Assembly (NCBI GenBank): GCA_023634235.1
Contig: JAMKCF010000003.1
Span: 4,182,958 to 4,246,957 of the forward strand
Length of the DNA stretch: 64,000 bases
From: Pisaster brevispinus
Lineage: Eukaryota > Echinodermata > Asteroidea > Forcipulatida > Asteriidae
Direction: 5' to 3'
The position numbers and the translations under genes were made by a program. A model generated the notes under the pieces. That model had not been told where the DNA came from. It saw only the letters and a program-made list of their open reading frames with translations, and ran no database searches. Each line of letters begins with the position of its first letter. Position 1 is the first letter of the stretch. Positions 22,425 through 35,029 of this stretch are shown piece after piece.

Positions 22425-24180
22425 TGTAAACATCGCCAATATTAATGTTTTCCATAATAACCTTTAAAAAATTGTATTCAGAAATGACTATAACACTGTA
22501 TAGTTATTTAATTCAGTACACGCCTCTTGATTCACCTCTTCAAGATTTACTACTTTGGTATCTACAGGGGTAGATACTATTAAAAAACATGGGAGAGTTG
22601 TAGTGATGTAAAATTATATATGTCGTGAAGAGCTGTGTGCGTGTGCGTGCATGCGTGAACGCATATGCGCGCATGCGATAGAACTTGAAAATAATATTAT
22701 TAATTGGAATTAAGTAGAAGTTATTAAGAAATAAGGTAGTTGTGATTTTGCTGTTGAGGAGGAGCGACGTATGATTGAGAGATCAGGAGATTGGAATAAC
22801 ATTATTAAAAGGATTTGGCGAACGTTAGATATTTGTACTCCATTTGTCTTCTATTCTACACATGTTTTACCGTACTTCATAAATCCCTGCATCCACCCGC
22901 TTCCCACGAAGCGTTCCGCATAAATTAGCGAACCTGAAACTTTCCAGATGTAATATGATAACCGAATTCCAAATTCCTCCCTCTCGTCGTTTCATTCAAT
23001 TCTTTCGGTGAAAATCGTTCATACCATACCAAAATTATCATCATCACAACTGTAATAACTCAGCATTATCATGATGCTTTTGTGGTAGATAGTTGAACTT
23101 AATTGTAGTTGTGTCCTTGGAGCGTTGTAAACATTTAATATGGAGTCCATGGTACAAAAAAATACGCTTCCTTCATTTCTTGTTTTTGATTGCTAACTAA
23201 TTGCTTATTGAAGAATACTCAAAATGTAGAAGATAAGTTGAATACAGAAGTTGATAATTGTATTGTAGATAACAGTTCGGAGGTATCGGAAATATCAGAA
23301 GATAGACTGGATAATCAGGAGTATTATCGGGAGTATAATCGGAAGATTTCAGGTGTATTCAGAAGGTGTATTCGGAAGGTGTATTCGGAAGGTTTTGCTG
23401 TAAACAACGATAATAAAATGTGATTTAGTAAAAGAAGCTATAGGCGTATAAAAACTAACTAAAATGGCAATTTAACTAAAAAAGCATGAAGCATAAAATC
23501 ATAGATAAATCAACCACATGTGCTTCAGAATAAACTATAGACTAATTTACTTCAAGCACATGTAGGCCAGGCTAGAAGGAAATGTATGGTTCAATGCAAG
23601 TGAGTATAACAATAAACCAAAAAACTACGCCCTAGTGACTGTGTATAAAACTCTATGCAGTGTACACTGTACACATAGGGCAACAATACAAAACAGTTTG
23701 GCCAGTCCCTAAGAGTAAGACTTGAGATTTAATCGCCTTGTATGGGAATAGCCTAGCTAACGATAAAAGAGGATAAAATAGTAGAAATCTAGAAGGTCTA
23801 ATAACCAAAATGAAATAAAATAGGTACTTACTACGCTGGGTCGTTGCAAGAAAATAGGTGTCAAACTGTAGGGTATATGTGTATGTGAGATTAAATCTAT
23901 GTGGTATAGGCTATACAGGAAGGGATAAATCATTTCTAAGACTAAGAGTAATGATCGAAATGGTATAAATTGAAATTAACAAAAAACAGAAACAAGGAAA
24001 AACTAAAACAATGCACAATGTCCGCTACAATTTGTTTAAAGAAAAGGTGACGAGGACCTTTCTACCGATACCGGCCATTTTGTATTTCTCGAGCGCGCAT
24101 GCTCCTGGACTGGTGGTTTTCAACAAGTGAAACCTGCTGCTGTGTCATGTGATCCTGCAACGCCAGGGTTCAGAAACTAA
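22425..24180. other. No gene recognised
   Basis: AT-rich. An acidic frame at 23190-23423 (77 codons, several E/D-rich stretches) includes a small GTGTATTCGGAAG tandem repeat and has no splice support, so I do not call it. Confidence 0.4.
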
Positions 24181-24181
24181 C

Positions 24182-24619
24182 TAATAGCATAAGTATAGAC
24201 TGTTTCCCTGTCCTTATCGGCAAGGATAAGGACAGGCACCGGTCTATTAATCCGGTGCTTTTATTGGACAAACATGCAGTGTATGTAATGTTGTTCTGTC
24301 GTCCGTGTGAATGGGAGGTTGAGCACCCCTCACTTCCTTGCATCGCCCCTCACTCAGCCTCGCTACCATGGGCAGCGCGCCGTATCGATACCTCTCGTCA
24401 ATTCCAGGGGTTATGATCGAGCAAGGCATGCTGGGAAAAAATGGCGCGGCGAGATCGATCACGCCTGGGAACGAGGATGCCCCTCACTTCCTTGCATCAT
24501 TTGCTGCACATGCGTAGTGAGTACCCAGAACGCACTGCAAGATAATAACAAACATTGAGCTGTCGTCTGCATCGTACGACGTGTTGTGTGTCTTCAAATT
24601 GAAATGTAAGCTCGATCTG
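24182..24619 (+). repeat. Second copy of the 7-8 kb dispersed repeat, ending in a strong splice donor
   Basis: 24182-24310 matches 6956-7110 and 24495-24580 matches 7881-7966. The palindrome seen in the other copy is absent; after CATCGTACG the sequence runs to GATCTG/GTAAGTACGG, a strong donor with exon end at 24619. The CpG-rich stretch at 24310-24480 and this donor could make it a first exon for transcripts using array B. That link is inference. Confidence 0.5.
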
Positions 24620-24639
24620 GTAAGTACGGATTTTTATTT

Positions 24640-26760
24640 TCAGTTTTTTACATTGTAATCTAAGGAAAGGGTTGATAGGTCATTTGACGTGTATCATCTA
24701 TGTCTAAAAAGGGTCTAAAAAGGAAAACTTTTGGCAACAAGTTAGTTTTGTTTTGACTGTAGTGTAGTCCGTACACTACTATAAGACTGTAGTGTAGGCC
24801 CTAAAAAGTCAATCAAACCAAAGTACTTTTAAGTAGTGTTTTGTTTACAACACATCCGCCATACCTCCCGTCTCCACACACAGCGGAGAGAAACAGACAG
24901 AGCGTCTGACGTTGACAGATTCTGAGGGAGGTAAACATGTCATATACGTAGTATGGTATTTGGTAGTACATAGTCGTTGCTGCTTGTGGTGTTTACTGCA
25001 GTCCTGCACACAGTTGTCACGAGTTTCTTTGAAATAGTTCTCTGGCTGCTTGTTCGTTGTGCCACAAACAAACAGTCACAGTCCCTCGAATCGTAGACAG
25101 TCCAGATTATAGATCGAGCGATGTGATGCTACTAACAGAGTGACAGTGATGGTTGTGTGTATATATTGTGTAACACTAGTCTTGACTGGTTTAGTAGTCC
25201 CAACCCTGTAGGCTGTGCAAACTCAGTCAGTGTTTTTGACCAGTTCCACATCAAGTTCAACCACCACAACAAGCCCATCGCTACGGAATGAAATGCCAAA
25301 TGGCACACAATACAAGACATTCTGACTATACACAGTCATCATTCACATATAGTCGCTATCCATTATGAGAGTGATGGATAAGTCTAATCTATGGGAGTTC
25401 CTGTGAAACAATGGATTTATGGCAAGGCCTTTAACAACTAGGCTAAACATTACAAAAAACACTGTCAATTTTTGATATTGTTCCTGGCAGTAAACAATTC
25501 TAGCAAACCATTTCAATTTTAATTCAACTCAACAGTTATTTTCACTGCAAATAAAGGCCCTACATTACAAGTAGTTATTGGAATTTCAAATGAACACTAT
25601 TTAAAGGAAATAAAAGTATATTAACTGTATGATACAAACAAACAAAGCAAAAGCAACCTGACGAACTAGGTTGAAACAAGAAAGCAAATCATAGCTTTAA
25701 ACTCATAGTCACAGAGGTGAGGGACGAAAAGAGAAGAAGCTACTCTAGATAGTTAAAGACAAGATATTTTTCATGAAAGTTCGGAAAACAACCCATGAAT
25801 GACTGTGTCTTTTTTTTCCAATACTATTCCAAAAAAGAGGTCCATAGAGTTTAAGTGTTCAGATAAAAAGTGGTGCATGCAAACGGCAGGAAAATGTTGC
25901 GGTTTGACCTGGTGGTAATGTTGTAATACAATTCTGGTCATGTGCGTTATTATTATTACAAATTTTAATTCAAATTTAGGACAGTGGATTTTACCTGGCA
26001 CGTCTAAAGCCACCTAGTATTTCAAAAGTTCCCATTGATAAGAATTTGAAAGGTGCATGGCCAGATTTTCAAAGAATTTTTTTTTTTTTACAGATTTTTG
26101 CTTTGAACAAATTTTTACAGATGTTACTTTTTCAAAACAAAAAACTTACCAAAACTTTTGCATATGCCACGGAAAATGCACAATAGGCAAAATTGTTTGT
26201 GCATGGATGATGGACATGAGACAATGTCAGCATCCCAACAACAAATTTTTAGGTTTAATTTGCTACCACTTCTCATTTGCAGTTTTTTTTTCGTGCAGTA
26301 CCTTAAACAACTGCTCATCACTTTCTCAAATGTATAGAAATAGCTATTTAGGGTCAGATTACATGTAGCTGGAAATTAGACCAAGCCTCTTATAGATCTG
26401 ATTGATAAATCATTGTAAGGAAACTTTATTTTTTTGTGTTAAAAAACTTTAATTTGTTCTCACTGTATGAAGATTTTCATTGAATTACATGTAGATCCGT
26501 TGTATAAAATTGGGTTAAGAACCCAGTGTGAGGCCACCTAGGTGCATTCAATGCTTAATAATTTATGCAACAGCCTGCATTGAGATTTCCATTTTGCTCA
26601 AATTTTTCCTGTATGTAAACACTTTTTTCACAGAATATTCTTGGTCCTTGTGTAGAAAGTTCCTACAAAGTGATTCCACAAATGAAGATCATCAGCTTAA
26701 ACTTCACTCCTTCTTTTGAAGTTCTGGTGAGATAAACAAAAGATCTAAATATTAATCTAC
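24640..26760. other. No gene recognised
   Basis: Mixed AT-rich sequence with only short frames. No supported exon, RNA gene or repeat. Confidence 0.4.
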
Positions 26761-26769
26761 AACATGTAA

Positions 26770-29700
26770 CAATGTACCTTGCTCTATACCCCATCATACC
26801 CCTTATTTCTACCCGGGATCTGCTCCCTAAATAAACCCCCATTTCTTCCATCCTTGATCCCAAACACCCATCCCCACTTTGCTGCCACTCTGGATCCTCC
26901 CCCACCATCGTACCCTTTCTAGTACCATTATGTGTCAATCCCAACCATTCACCTCACTTTGATGTATCTAAGGATCATCCCTCAACATGTTACTGCTTTT
27001 ACATTGTCATGTACTTTGTCAATCAACTTTACACCAATATATATCTCCCCCATTCATCCAAACTGTATGTCATACATGTAAATCTGCCATCTTGACATGT
27101 TGTCTTTTCCCTCTGGATCATATCAGTATCTACTGACTGTATCCCTCTTCCTACTGATCAGCACCCCTACCCGATCTCCTTATGGTTTTTTAGGTTGAAG
27201 TTGTAGATAAAGTTGCAGAAAGCAGGACATGCCTGATGTGGTTGTGAAGATTTAGCACAGCCCAAAGACTGTTATAAAAAATTGTTGCCCGTTTTGCATC
27301 AAACTTTGTTGTCAGTCTTCCCCCAACCCCTTCTTTACTGTATGAATCCTAAACATTCATCCAACTTTGTTGTTACACTGGATCCTCCCCCAACATGTCA
27401 CCCCTTCTAGTGCCATACTGTAGACAAAATTTCTGAAAGCAGGATACGTCTGTTGTGGGTTTTGAAGATTCATCACAGCCCAAAGACTGTTATAAAAATT
27501 GTTGATTCTTGGCTAGAGTAATTGTATACATACATCTTCTTTGGGTTTTTATTGCAGTACATTTAAGATGATCCATGACAATTAATCACATCCTTTCTAA
27601 TGAGAGATGCACAAACTCAGCTGAAGAGATCACTTGGCTTCCATCTTAACCATGAATTCAAAGTTCTACGTCATCATCTCCCTGCATCAAGCAACCTCAA
27701 ATCTGTATCCTAAAGAATTCTGGAATATTGAGGTAAAATTGTTAAAATTAGTTCTAAACATTGTAAAAGGGCCTGTTTACACCAAATTTATAGGATCAAT
27801 CCCAAACATGCACCCCACTTTTCTGTCACTTAGGATCCTCCCCCAACTTGATACTCCTTATATTACCTTACTGTAACAATTCCAATTGCCTCCCACTTTG
27901 CTGTCCCTCTGGACCCTCCCCCAACATGTTACACCTCCCGGATTGCCTTACTGTAACAATTCCAATTGCCTCCCACTTTGCTGTGCCTCTGGACCCTCCC
28001 CCAACATGTTACCCCTGCCAGATTGCCGTACTGTTTTAATCCCATGCACCCCTCTTTTCTGTCACTCTGGAACCTCCTATAAAATGATACCCCTTCTTTG
28101 CCTTTCTGTCACTTAGGATCCTCCCCCAACTTGATACTCCTTATATTACCTTACTGTAACAATTCCAATTGCCTCCCACTTTGCTGTCCCTCTGGACCCT
28201 CCCCCAACATGTTACACCTCCCGGATTGCCTTACTGTAACAATTCCAATTGCCTCCCACTTTGCTGTGCTTCTGGACCCTCCCCCAACATGTTACCCCTG
28301 CCAGATTGCCGTACTGTTTTAATCCCATGCACCCCTCTTTTCTGTCACTCTGGATCCTCCTATAAAATGAAACCCCTTCTTTTGCCTTACTGTGGATCAA
28401 TTCCAATGGCATCCCACTTTGTTGTCACTCTGATCCTCCCCCAATATGTTACCCCTTTTATTGCCTTACTTATCAATTCAAATTGCATCCCACTTTGCTG
28501 TCCCTTTGGACCCTCCCTGAAAACAATACCCCTTTTGGATTGCTAAACTGTTTTATTCCCAAACATGCATCCCTTTTTACTGTCACTCTGGATCCTCCCA
28601 CTACATATTAACCCTTCTTTAGCCTTGTATTTTATCATTTCGAATTGAACCCCACTTTTCTGTCTCTCAGGATCCTCCCATTAAAATCTTACCCCTTCTA
28701 GTGCCATACTGTTTCAATCACAAACATGCATCCCACTTTGCTGTTCCTCTGGACCCTCCCCCAACATGTTACCCCTGCCAGATTGCCTTACTGTATAAAT
28801 TCCAATTGCATCCCGATTTGCTGTCCCTCTGGACCCTCCCCCAACATGTTACCCCTTTCGGATTGCCATACTGTTTCAATATCCCCATGCACCCCACTTT
28901 TCTGTCACTCAGGTACTTCCCATAAATTGATACCCCTTCTTGTGCCATACTGTTTCAATCCCAAACATGCATCCCACTTTGCTGTCACTCTGGATCCTCC
29001 CATAAAATCTTACCCCTTCTAGTGCCTGACTGTACCAATTCCAATTGCATCCCACTTTGCTGTCACTCTGGATCCTCCCATAAAATGTTACCCCTTCAAG
29101 TGCCTGACTGTACTAATTCCAATTGCATCCCACTTTGCTGTCACTCTGGATCCTCCCATAAAATGTTACCCCTTCTAGTGCCTGACTGTACCAATTCCAA
29201 TTGCATCCCACTTTGCTGTCACTCTGGATCCTCCCATAAAATGTTACCCCTTCAAGTGCCTGACTGTACCAATTCCAATTGCACCCCAATTTGCTGTCAC
29301 TCTGGATCCTCCCCCAACGCGTTACCCCTTCTATTGGCCATACTATTTCAATTCCAAACATGCATTCACACTGATCCTCCTCCAATATGTTACCCCTTCT
29401 ATTGCCTTACTGTATAAATTGCAATTGCCTCCCACTTTGCTGTCCCTCTGGCCCCTCCCCCAACATGTTACCCCTGCCAGATTGCCGTACTGTTTTAATC
29501 CCAAACATGCACCCCACTTTTCTGTCACTCTGGATCCTCCTATAAAATGATACCCTTTCTTTTGCCTTACTGTGGATCAATTCCAATGGCATCCCACTTT
29601 GTTGTCACTCTGATCCTCCCCCAACATGTTACCCCTTTTATTGCCTTACTTATCAATTCAAATTGCACCCACTTTGCTGTCCCTCTGGATCCTCCCCCAA

Positions 29701-31490
29701 CATGTTACCCCTTTCGGATTGCCATACTGTTTTTTATCCCAAACTCGCACCCCACTTTTCTGTCACTCTGGATCCTCCCATAAAATGATACCCCTTCTAG
29801 TGCCATACTGTTTCAATCGCATACATGCATCCCACTTTTCTGTCACTCTGGATCCTCCCATAAAATCTCACCCCTTCTAGTGCCTGACTGTATCAATTCC
29901 AATTGCACCCCACTTTTATATCACTCTGGATCCTCCCATAAAATGTTACCCCTTCTAGTACCATACTGTTTCAATCCCAAACATGCATCCCAGTTTTCTG
30001 TCATTCTGGATCCTCCCATAAAATGTTACCCCTTCTAGTGCCTGACTGTAGATACACTTTTTGAAAGCAGGACACGCATGATGTAGTTTTGAAGATTCAT
30101 CACAGCCCAAAGACTGTTATAAAAAATTTTGAATCTTGGCTGGAGTAATTGTATGCATACATGTACATCTTCTTTGGGTTCTTATTGCAGTACATTTAAG
30201 ATGATCTGACAATTAATCACATCCTTACTAATGAGAGATGCACAAACTCAGCTGAAGAGATCACTTGGCTTCCATTTAAACCATGAATTCAAAGTTCTAC
30301 GTCCTCATCTCCCTGCATCAAGCAACCTCAAATCTATCTTAAAGAATTCTGGAATATTGAGGTAAAATTGTTAATGTTAATACTAAACATTGTAAAAGGG
30401 CCTGTTTACACCAAAATTATAGGATCAATCCCAAACATGCACCCCACTTTGCTGTCCCTCTGGACCCTCCCCCAACATGTTATACCTCCCGGATTGCCAT
30501 GCTGTTTTAACCCAAAACATGCACCCCACTTTGCTGTAACTCTGGATCCTCCCATAAAATGTTACCCCCTTCTGGATTGCCGTACTGTTTTAATCCCACT
30601 CAAACATGCACCCCACTTTTCTGTTACTCAGGATCCTCCCATAAAATGATACCCCTCAAGTGCCATACTGTTTCAATCCCAAACATGCATCCCACTTTTC
30701 TGTCACTCTGGATCCTCCCCCCAACATCTTACCCCTTCTATTGCCTTACTGTAACAATTCTAATTGCATCCCACTTTGCTGTCCCTCTGGACCCTCCCCC
30801 GACATGATACCCCTCCTGGATTGCCGTACTGTTTTAATCCCAAACATGCAGCCCACTTTGCTGTAACTCTTGATCCTCCCAAAAAATGAAACCCCTTCTT
30901 TTGCCTTACTGTGGATCAATTCCAATGGCATCCCACTTTTCTGTCACTCTGATCCTCCCCAACATGTTACCCCTTTTATTGCCTTACTTATCAATTCAAA
31001 TTGCATCCCACTTTGCTGTCCCTTTGGACCCTCCCTGAAAATAATACCCCTTTAATTTGGATTGCCGTAATGTTTTATTCCCAAACAGGCATTCCTTTTT
31101 TACTGTCACTCTGGATCCTCCCCCTACATGTTAACTCTTCTTTAGCCTTGTACTGTATCATTTCGAATTGAACCCCACTTTTTTGTCACTCTGGATCCTC
31201 CCATAAAATCTTACCCCTTCTAGAGCCATACTGTTTCAATCACAAACATACATCCCACTTTGCTGTCACTCTGGATCCTCCCCCAACATGATACCCTTCT
31301 CTTGCCTTACTGTATCGATTCCAATTGCATCCCACTTTGCTGTCCCTCTAAAGCCTCCCCTAAAAGTGTCATGCCCCTTCTAGTGCCATACCGTATCAAA
31401 CTCAAACACCTGTCCCATCATGTATCAATCCCAAACATGTACCCCTCTTTGCTGTCACTGGGGATACTCCCCCAACATGTTACCCCTTTT
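26770..31490. repeat. Minisatellite array, 78-bp unit
   Basis: A unit of the form CCAATTGCATCCCACTTTGC - CACTCTGGATCCTCCC - AAAATGTTACCCCTTC - TGCCTGACTGTA repeats throughout. The cleanest stretch (29041-29290) has an exact period of 78 bp. Higher-order duplication is visible: a block starting at 27823 repeats 283 bp later at 28106. Because 78 is divisible by three, several frames stay open over a few units on either strand (up to 131 codons). These look like by-products of the period, not genes. Degenerate units begin around 26770. The array is interrupted by the exon-like copies of array B. Confidence 0.9.
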
Positions 31491-32456
31491 ATATGGTGCG
31501 TTCGATTAGCTTCCCCGTGTGTACCAGGGGTTTACACTCGTGGTAGCCACAAAACGAGGCTAATCGAACGCCATGTTTTCGCTTGGCACTCTGGGAATAT
31601 TAAGGTCAAAGATTGTTGCGTAGCGGCGTTACTTAAAAAGGTGAAAACAGACAGCTCTGTCATTTCCGTCGTCTGCTCAATTGGAAAACGTCAATGTCCG
31701 TGACGACACAAATTAATTATATCATTCATACTTTGCACACACTGTTTGTTTTTCAGGAAATGCATTTCCTTTCTATTTGCCATAATTGTTTCATAGATGA
31801 TAAATCACTGTATTAATTTGTAGTTTGTGTACTCGCGTTGCAATCAACTTGTCCCGTGCCATCTTGGTATGATACGCCTACAGCCAGAAACTATGTCATT
31901 ACACCCGGGCATACACCAGAGACCTGCTCGCGAACTGGGGCTGTGGTGGCTGACACCGGGGCAGATACAAGTATTACGTGATGGCTAATCGAACGCTCTC
32001 GTGTAAGTTTTACTTACACGTGTAAGCTACTCGAACACAACCATAGTACCATGTACTTTGTCATCCAAACTGTGTCTCACGTACCTTAACATATTGTCTT
32101 TTCCCTCTGGATCCTACCAGTATATATTTGTCTTCTTCCTCATCAGCACCCCTACCCTGTCTCCCGTTCTTACACTTAGAGTTGAAGGTTGTTGATAGAG
32201 TTGCTGAAGACAAAAGAATTGTATAAAAAGTTGTTGATCCTTTGCTGTAGTAAGTTTATGCATACATCTTCTATGGGTTTTTATTGCAGTACATTCAAGA
32301 TGGTCTGACGATGGTTCTAACGAGAGATACACAACAAGCGCAGCTAAACAGAACACTTGGCTCTCGTCTTAACCATGAATTCAACTACGTCATCGTCTCT
32401 CTGCATCAAGCAACCTCAATGACGTATCTGTAACTTAAGAACTCTGGAATATTGAG
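27558..32456 (+). pseudogene. Array B: three copies of an exon-like cassette around the minisatellite
   Basis: Three related intervals, 27558-27732 (175 nt), 30191-30361 (171 nt) and 32290-32456 (167 nt), share upstream TTTATTGCAG and downstream TATTGAG/GTA borders. An upstream block (GAAAGCAGGA ... AGCCCAAAGACTGTTATAAAA) precedes the first two and, degenerate, the third. The third copy is open from its first base for 48 codons to a stop (begins YIQDGLTMVLTRD). The first two have early stops and frameshifts relative to it, including a 4-nt length difference after GAATTCAA. This fits a duplicated coding exon of which at most the last copy is intact. I do not recognise the protein. Confidence 0.5.
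31495..32042. mobile_element. MITE with GGTGCGTTCGATTAGCTT ends
   Basis: Left end GGTGCGTTCGATTAGCTTCC (31495). The right end, reverse complemented, is GGTTGTGTTCGAGTAGCTTA, ending at 32042. The motif CTAATCGAACGC recurs inside at 31559 and 31985. Terminal sequence of this kind is seen in hAT-type MITEs, but no clear target duplication is visible here. Confidence 0.6.
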
Positions 32457-33970
32457 GTAGGCTTGTTACGTTAATTGTACACATTGTAAAATGGCCTGTT
32501 TACACAACATTTACAGGACATCATCGCCCTTACTACTAGTCCTCATGTGATTCTTTGAAACCACATGTACCAACGACTGTAATTAAGCATACAGAATATG
32601 TATGCCAAGAAGATTTTTAACCAGTACAAAAGTGGGAAAAAGTATTCTGACAATGTCTTGTATAATGTAAACAGACCTTTAGTGTATACGTTGTTATTTC
32701 TTCTGCTGTTTTATTGCGTTTATGTACTTTCAATTTGATTCGATCAAAATGCAAACAAAACTAATTAAAAGTGTGTTATATCTAAAGGGACTTTGTATCA
32801 TCTGTATAATCGTAACTGATTACGGTCCTTAATTTCCTGAAACAACAAGCTGCTACAACATTATTATTGTCAAAACAAACTCAATTAGATCAGCTATATA
32901 ATGTCCTCGTTCATTAGATTAATTTTTTGTGCAGATGTTTTGGGTTGACCTAGCCATTATTATTGGTTCTTGTAGATGCAAGTTTGATGAGGTTTTAGAG
33001 TGCTATGAAGTGTAAGATAAAGTTTTGTTCTCCATTATGCAAATGTATCATATCTAAGGGACCATGTATCATCTGTAATCATTAACGTCTCTTCGAAACT
33101 GATCACTGAAACAACAACCTGCAACATCTAGACTCAACTAGATCAGCTACATGTATGATGTCCTTGTTCGTTAGATGTATAGTTATTAGCGTTCACCTAG
33201 CCGTAAAGGTTTTTTACTTGTAGGCACACGTTTGCTTAGTGGTATGATGGGTAAAGTAAAGAAACAAGTTTGCTCACTATGCAAATTCTACACTTTAAAA
33301 AACAGACGTTTTCCTCATGCTCTTAAAACTTTAATAAATCAGTCAGTAGCCATTTTTGTCTGGTGCCCCGTCTCCAACGAACAACACAGTCTCACAGTGA
33401 CACATGAACATAGTAACAGACTATTATTGCCTTGTGAACTAAAAATCCATAGGGTTAAAGATATTTTGAAGTGTTAGTGTGTTACCATACAGTCAAAGCT
33501 ATCGCTGGACTAAAGTTGTAAAATTTCATGAAAGTTTTTTCTTTCCAGAACTAAGTTGTAATATTCTGTAAATCATGGGATCAATTATTTGCAAATTTAA
33601 ATGTGCCCTTTAGACATCGTAAATGTTACTTGTTTTAGTTGAAACTAAAATGTTGTTTTTGTAAATGTAAAGTAGAACGTCTTAGGCCCTCAAACCAGAA
33701 GGAATTTAAACTCTGTGTGCAATCAATGGTGGAAAAGTATGGACATAAAGTTAAGCATCTTTATAAGGTGTTTAAAGAAATGTTAAAGCCTTAAAAATGC
33801 AGATTAATACTGTGTAACAATTTGGAAAGTTTTGTGTGTGACCAGAATGCGTAACTTATGTAGTAGAGTAATTTAAGCATCGTTTTAAGCATAAAAGGTT
33901 GGCTGAAACCTTTTATATTCCCCAAAAATAAAAGTTTATGGTAATTTTGCACCACATTTTTTATAAATGC
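32457..33970. other. No gene recognised
   Basis: AT-rich. A frame of 81 codons at 33232-33477 has no known domain. A polyadenylation-like AATAAA lies near 33926 and could serve transcripts from array B, which is speculation. Confidence 0.35.
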
Positions 33971-33975
33971 AAAAT

Positions 33976-34140
33976 AATTAACGAGCGTGCGTTTCAGCCC
34001 ATTTTAAAAAATTGAAAGACCGTAAATTTTTAAATTTTTCATTTTTTTTTTTTGAATTCAAAAATAATTAACGAGCGTGCGTTTCAGCCGATTTAAAAAA
34101 AATGAAAGACCGTTAATTTTCGGTTTTTCATACTTTTTTT
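33976..34140. repeat. Tandem duplication, period about 90 bp
   Basis: AATTAACGAGCGTGCGTTTC occurs at 33977 and again at about 34067, each followed by AGCC[CG]ATTT..AAA..TGAAAGACCGT and a T-rich tail. Confidence 0.8.
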
Positions 34141-34179
34141 TTTTTTTTTTCCCTTCGAAAAAAAAAAATTGTCCACCCC

Positions 34180-34206
34180 CTCTTCTCTCTCTCTCTCTCT
34201 CTCTGT
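34180..34206. repeat. (CT)n microsatellite
   Basis: About eleven CT dinucleotides following poly-T and poly-A runs. Confidence 0.9.
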
Positions 34207-34334
34207 GTCCACCTCCCCTTTCCTTCCTCCGTCCTGGCCTGTCCCTCCTTGTGCATCGTGCGTGTGCGTGTTAGTGCGTGTTAGTTAGTGCATGTTAGTT
34301 TACATTATATAATTCCACTTACCTTGCGACTTGC

Positions 34335-34405
34335 CGGGATTCGAACCCATGCAGGTCTTCCGATCTTGCTCTCCCCGTGCGTGACCTTGTCCACTAGGCC
34401 ATCGG
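34335..34405 (-). repeat. tRNA-like sequence, probably a SINE head or tRNA pseudogene
   Basis: On the minus strand GATGGCCTAGTGGACAAGG resembles an A box and GGTTCGAATCCC is a perfect B box, about 45 nt apart. Acceptor-stem bases on the two sides do not pair well and the anticodon arm is unclear, so I do not call a functional tRNA. It is unlike the SINE family at 510. Confidence 0.5.
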
Positions 34406-34506
34406 CGATCCACACCAAACCATTGATTTTTAACCATCATGAATATTAGAACCACGTGTTGTATATACAAACGCACGTTGATACATGTAAAAAATATAGT
34501 GTAAAT

Positions 34507-34566
34507 GGCGCCCTCTGTTGACTGTAAAGGGCGCCCTCTGTTGTCTGTGAGGGGCGCCCTCTGGCA
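34507..34566. repeat. Three short copies of GGGCGCCCTCTGTTG
   Basis: Three tandem variants of a 25-30 bp unit containing GGCGCCCTCTG. The same hexamer-rich motif occurs in other mobile elements here (for example 7234 and 20772). Confidence 0.7.
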
Positions 34567-35029
34567 ACAAAACTTAGTTATTCAAAAACTACCACCACTG
34601 AAAAAAAGTTTTCCCCCGCATAATATGGAGATTAATTTGCACTAAGAAAAAGTTAATATTTTAAATTTTGTTGTGTCTTGCTATTTGAAGTTTTTAACAA
34701 AATATACGTTTACAAGTTTGACTGGTAATAAATTAACACGGACAAATCTGGAAAGTTTAGATGTTGAAAATGTATCTCTTTATTAAAAACATTGGTCATA
34801 AAAATAATCAAAATAACATACATCTAATAGGAAATTATTTCAAAGCATTTGTATTGTTTTCTTCTACAACTGAAATATCAAAGATTCAAAATAATATTGG
34901 TATATACATTTTTCAACAGATGTTTCCAAATAAATTAGAAGTTTTATTAGTAAACATCTGTTAGAAAATAAACATAATTTTTGATAATTAATTTCAGTGT
35001 TTTTTCAGTGTGTTCTTCTTCAATTTAAG

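Noticed and set aside
29041..29290. Regular repeats resembling a CRISPR array
   Set aside because: The whole unit repeats with no unique spacers, in a eukaryotic genome; it is a minisatellite.
29022..29417. 131-codon repetitive frame
   Set aside because: A product of the 78-bp minisatellite period. Other frames are also open and units drift without regard to frame.
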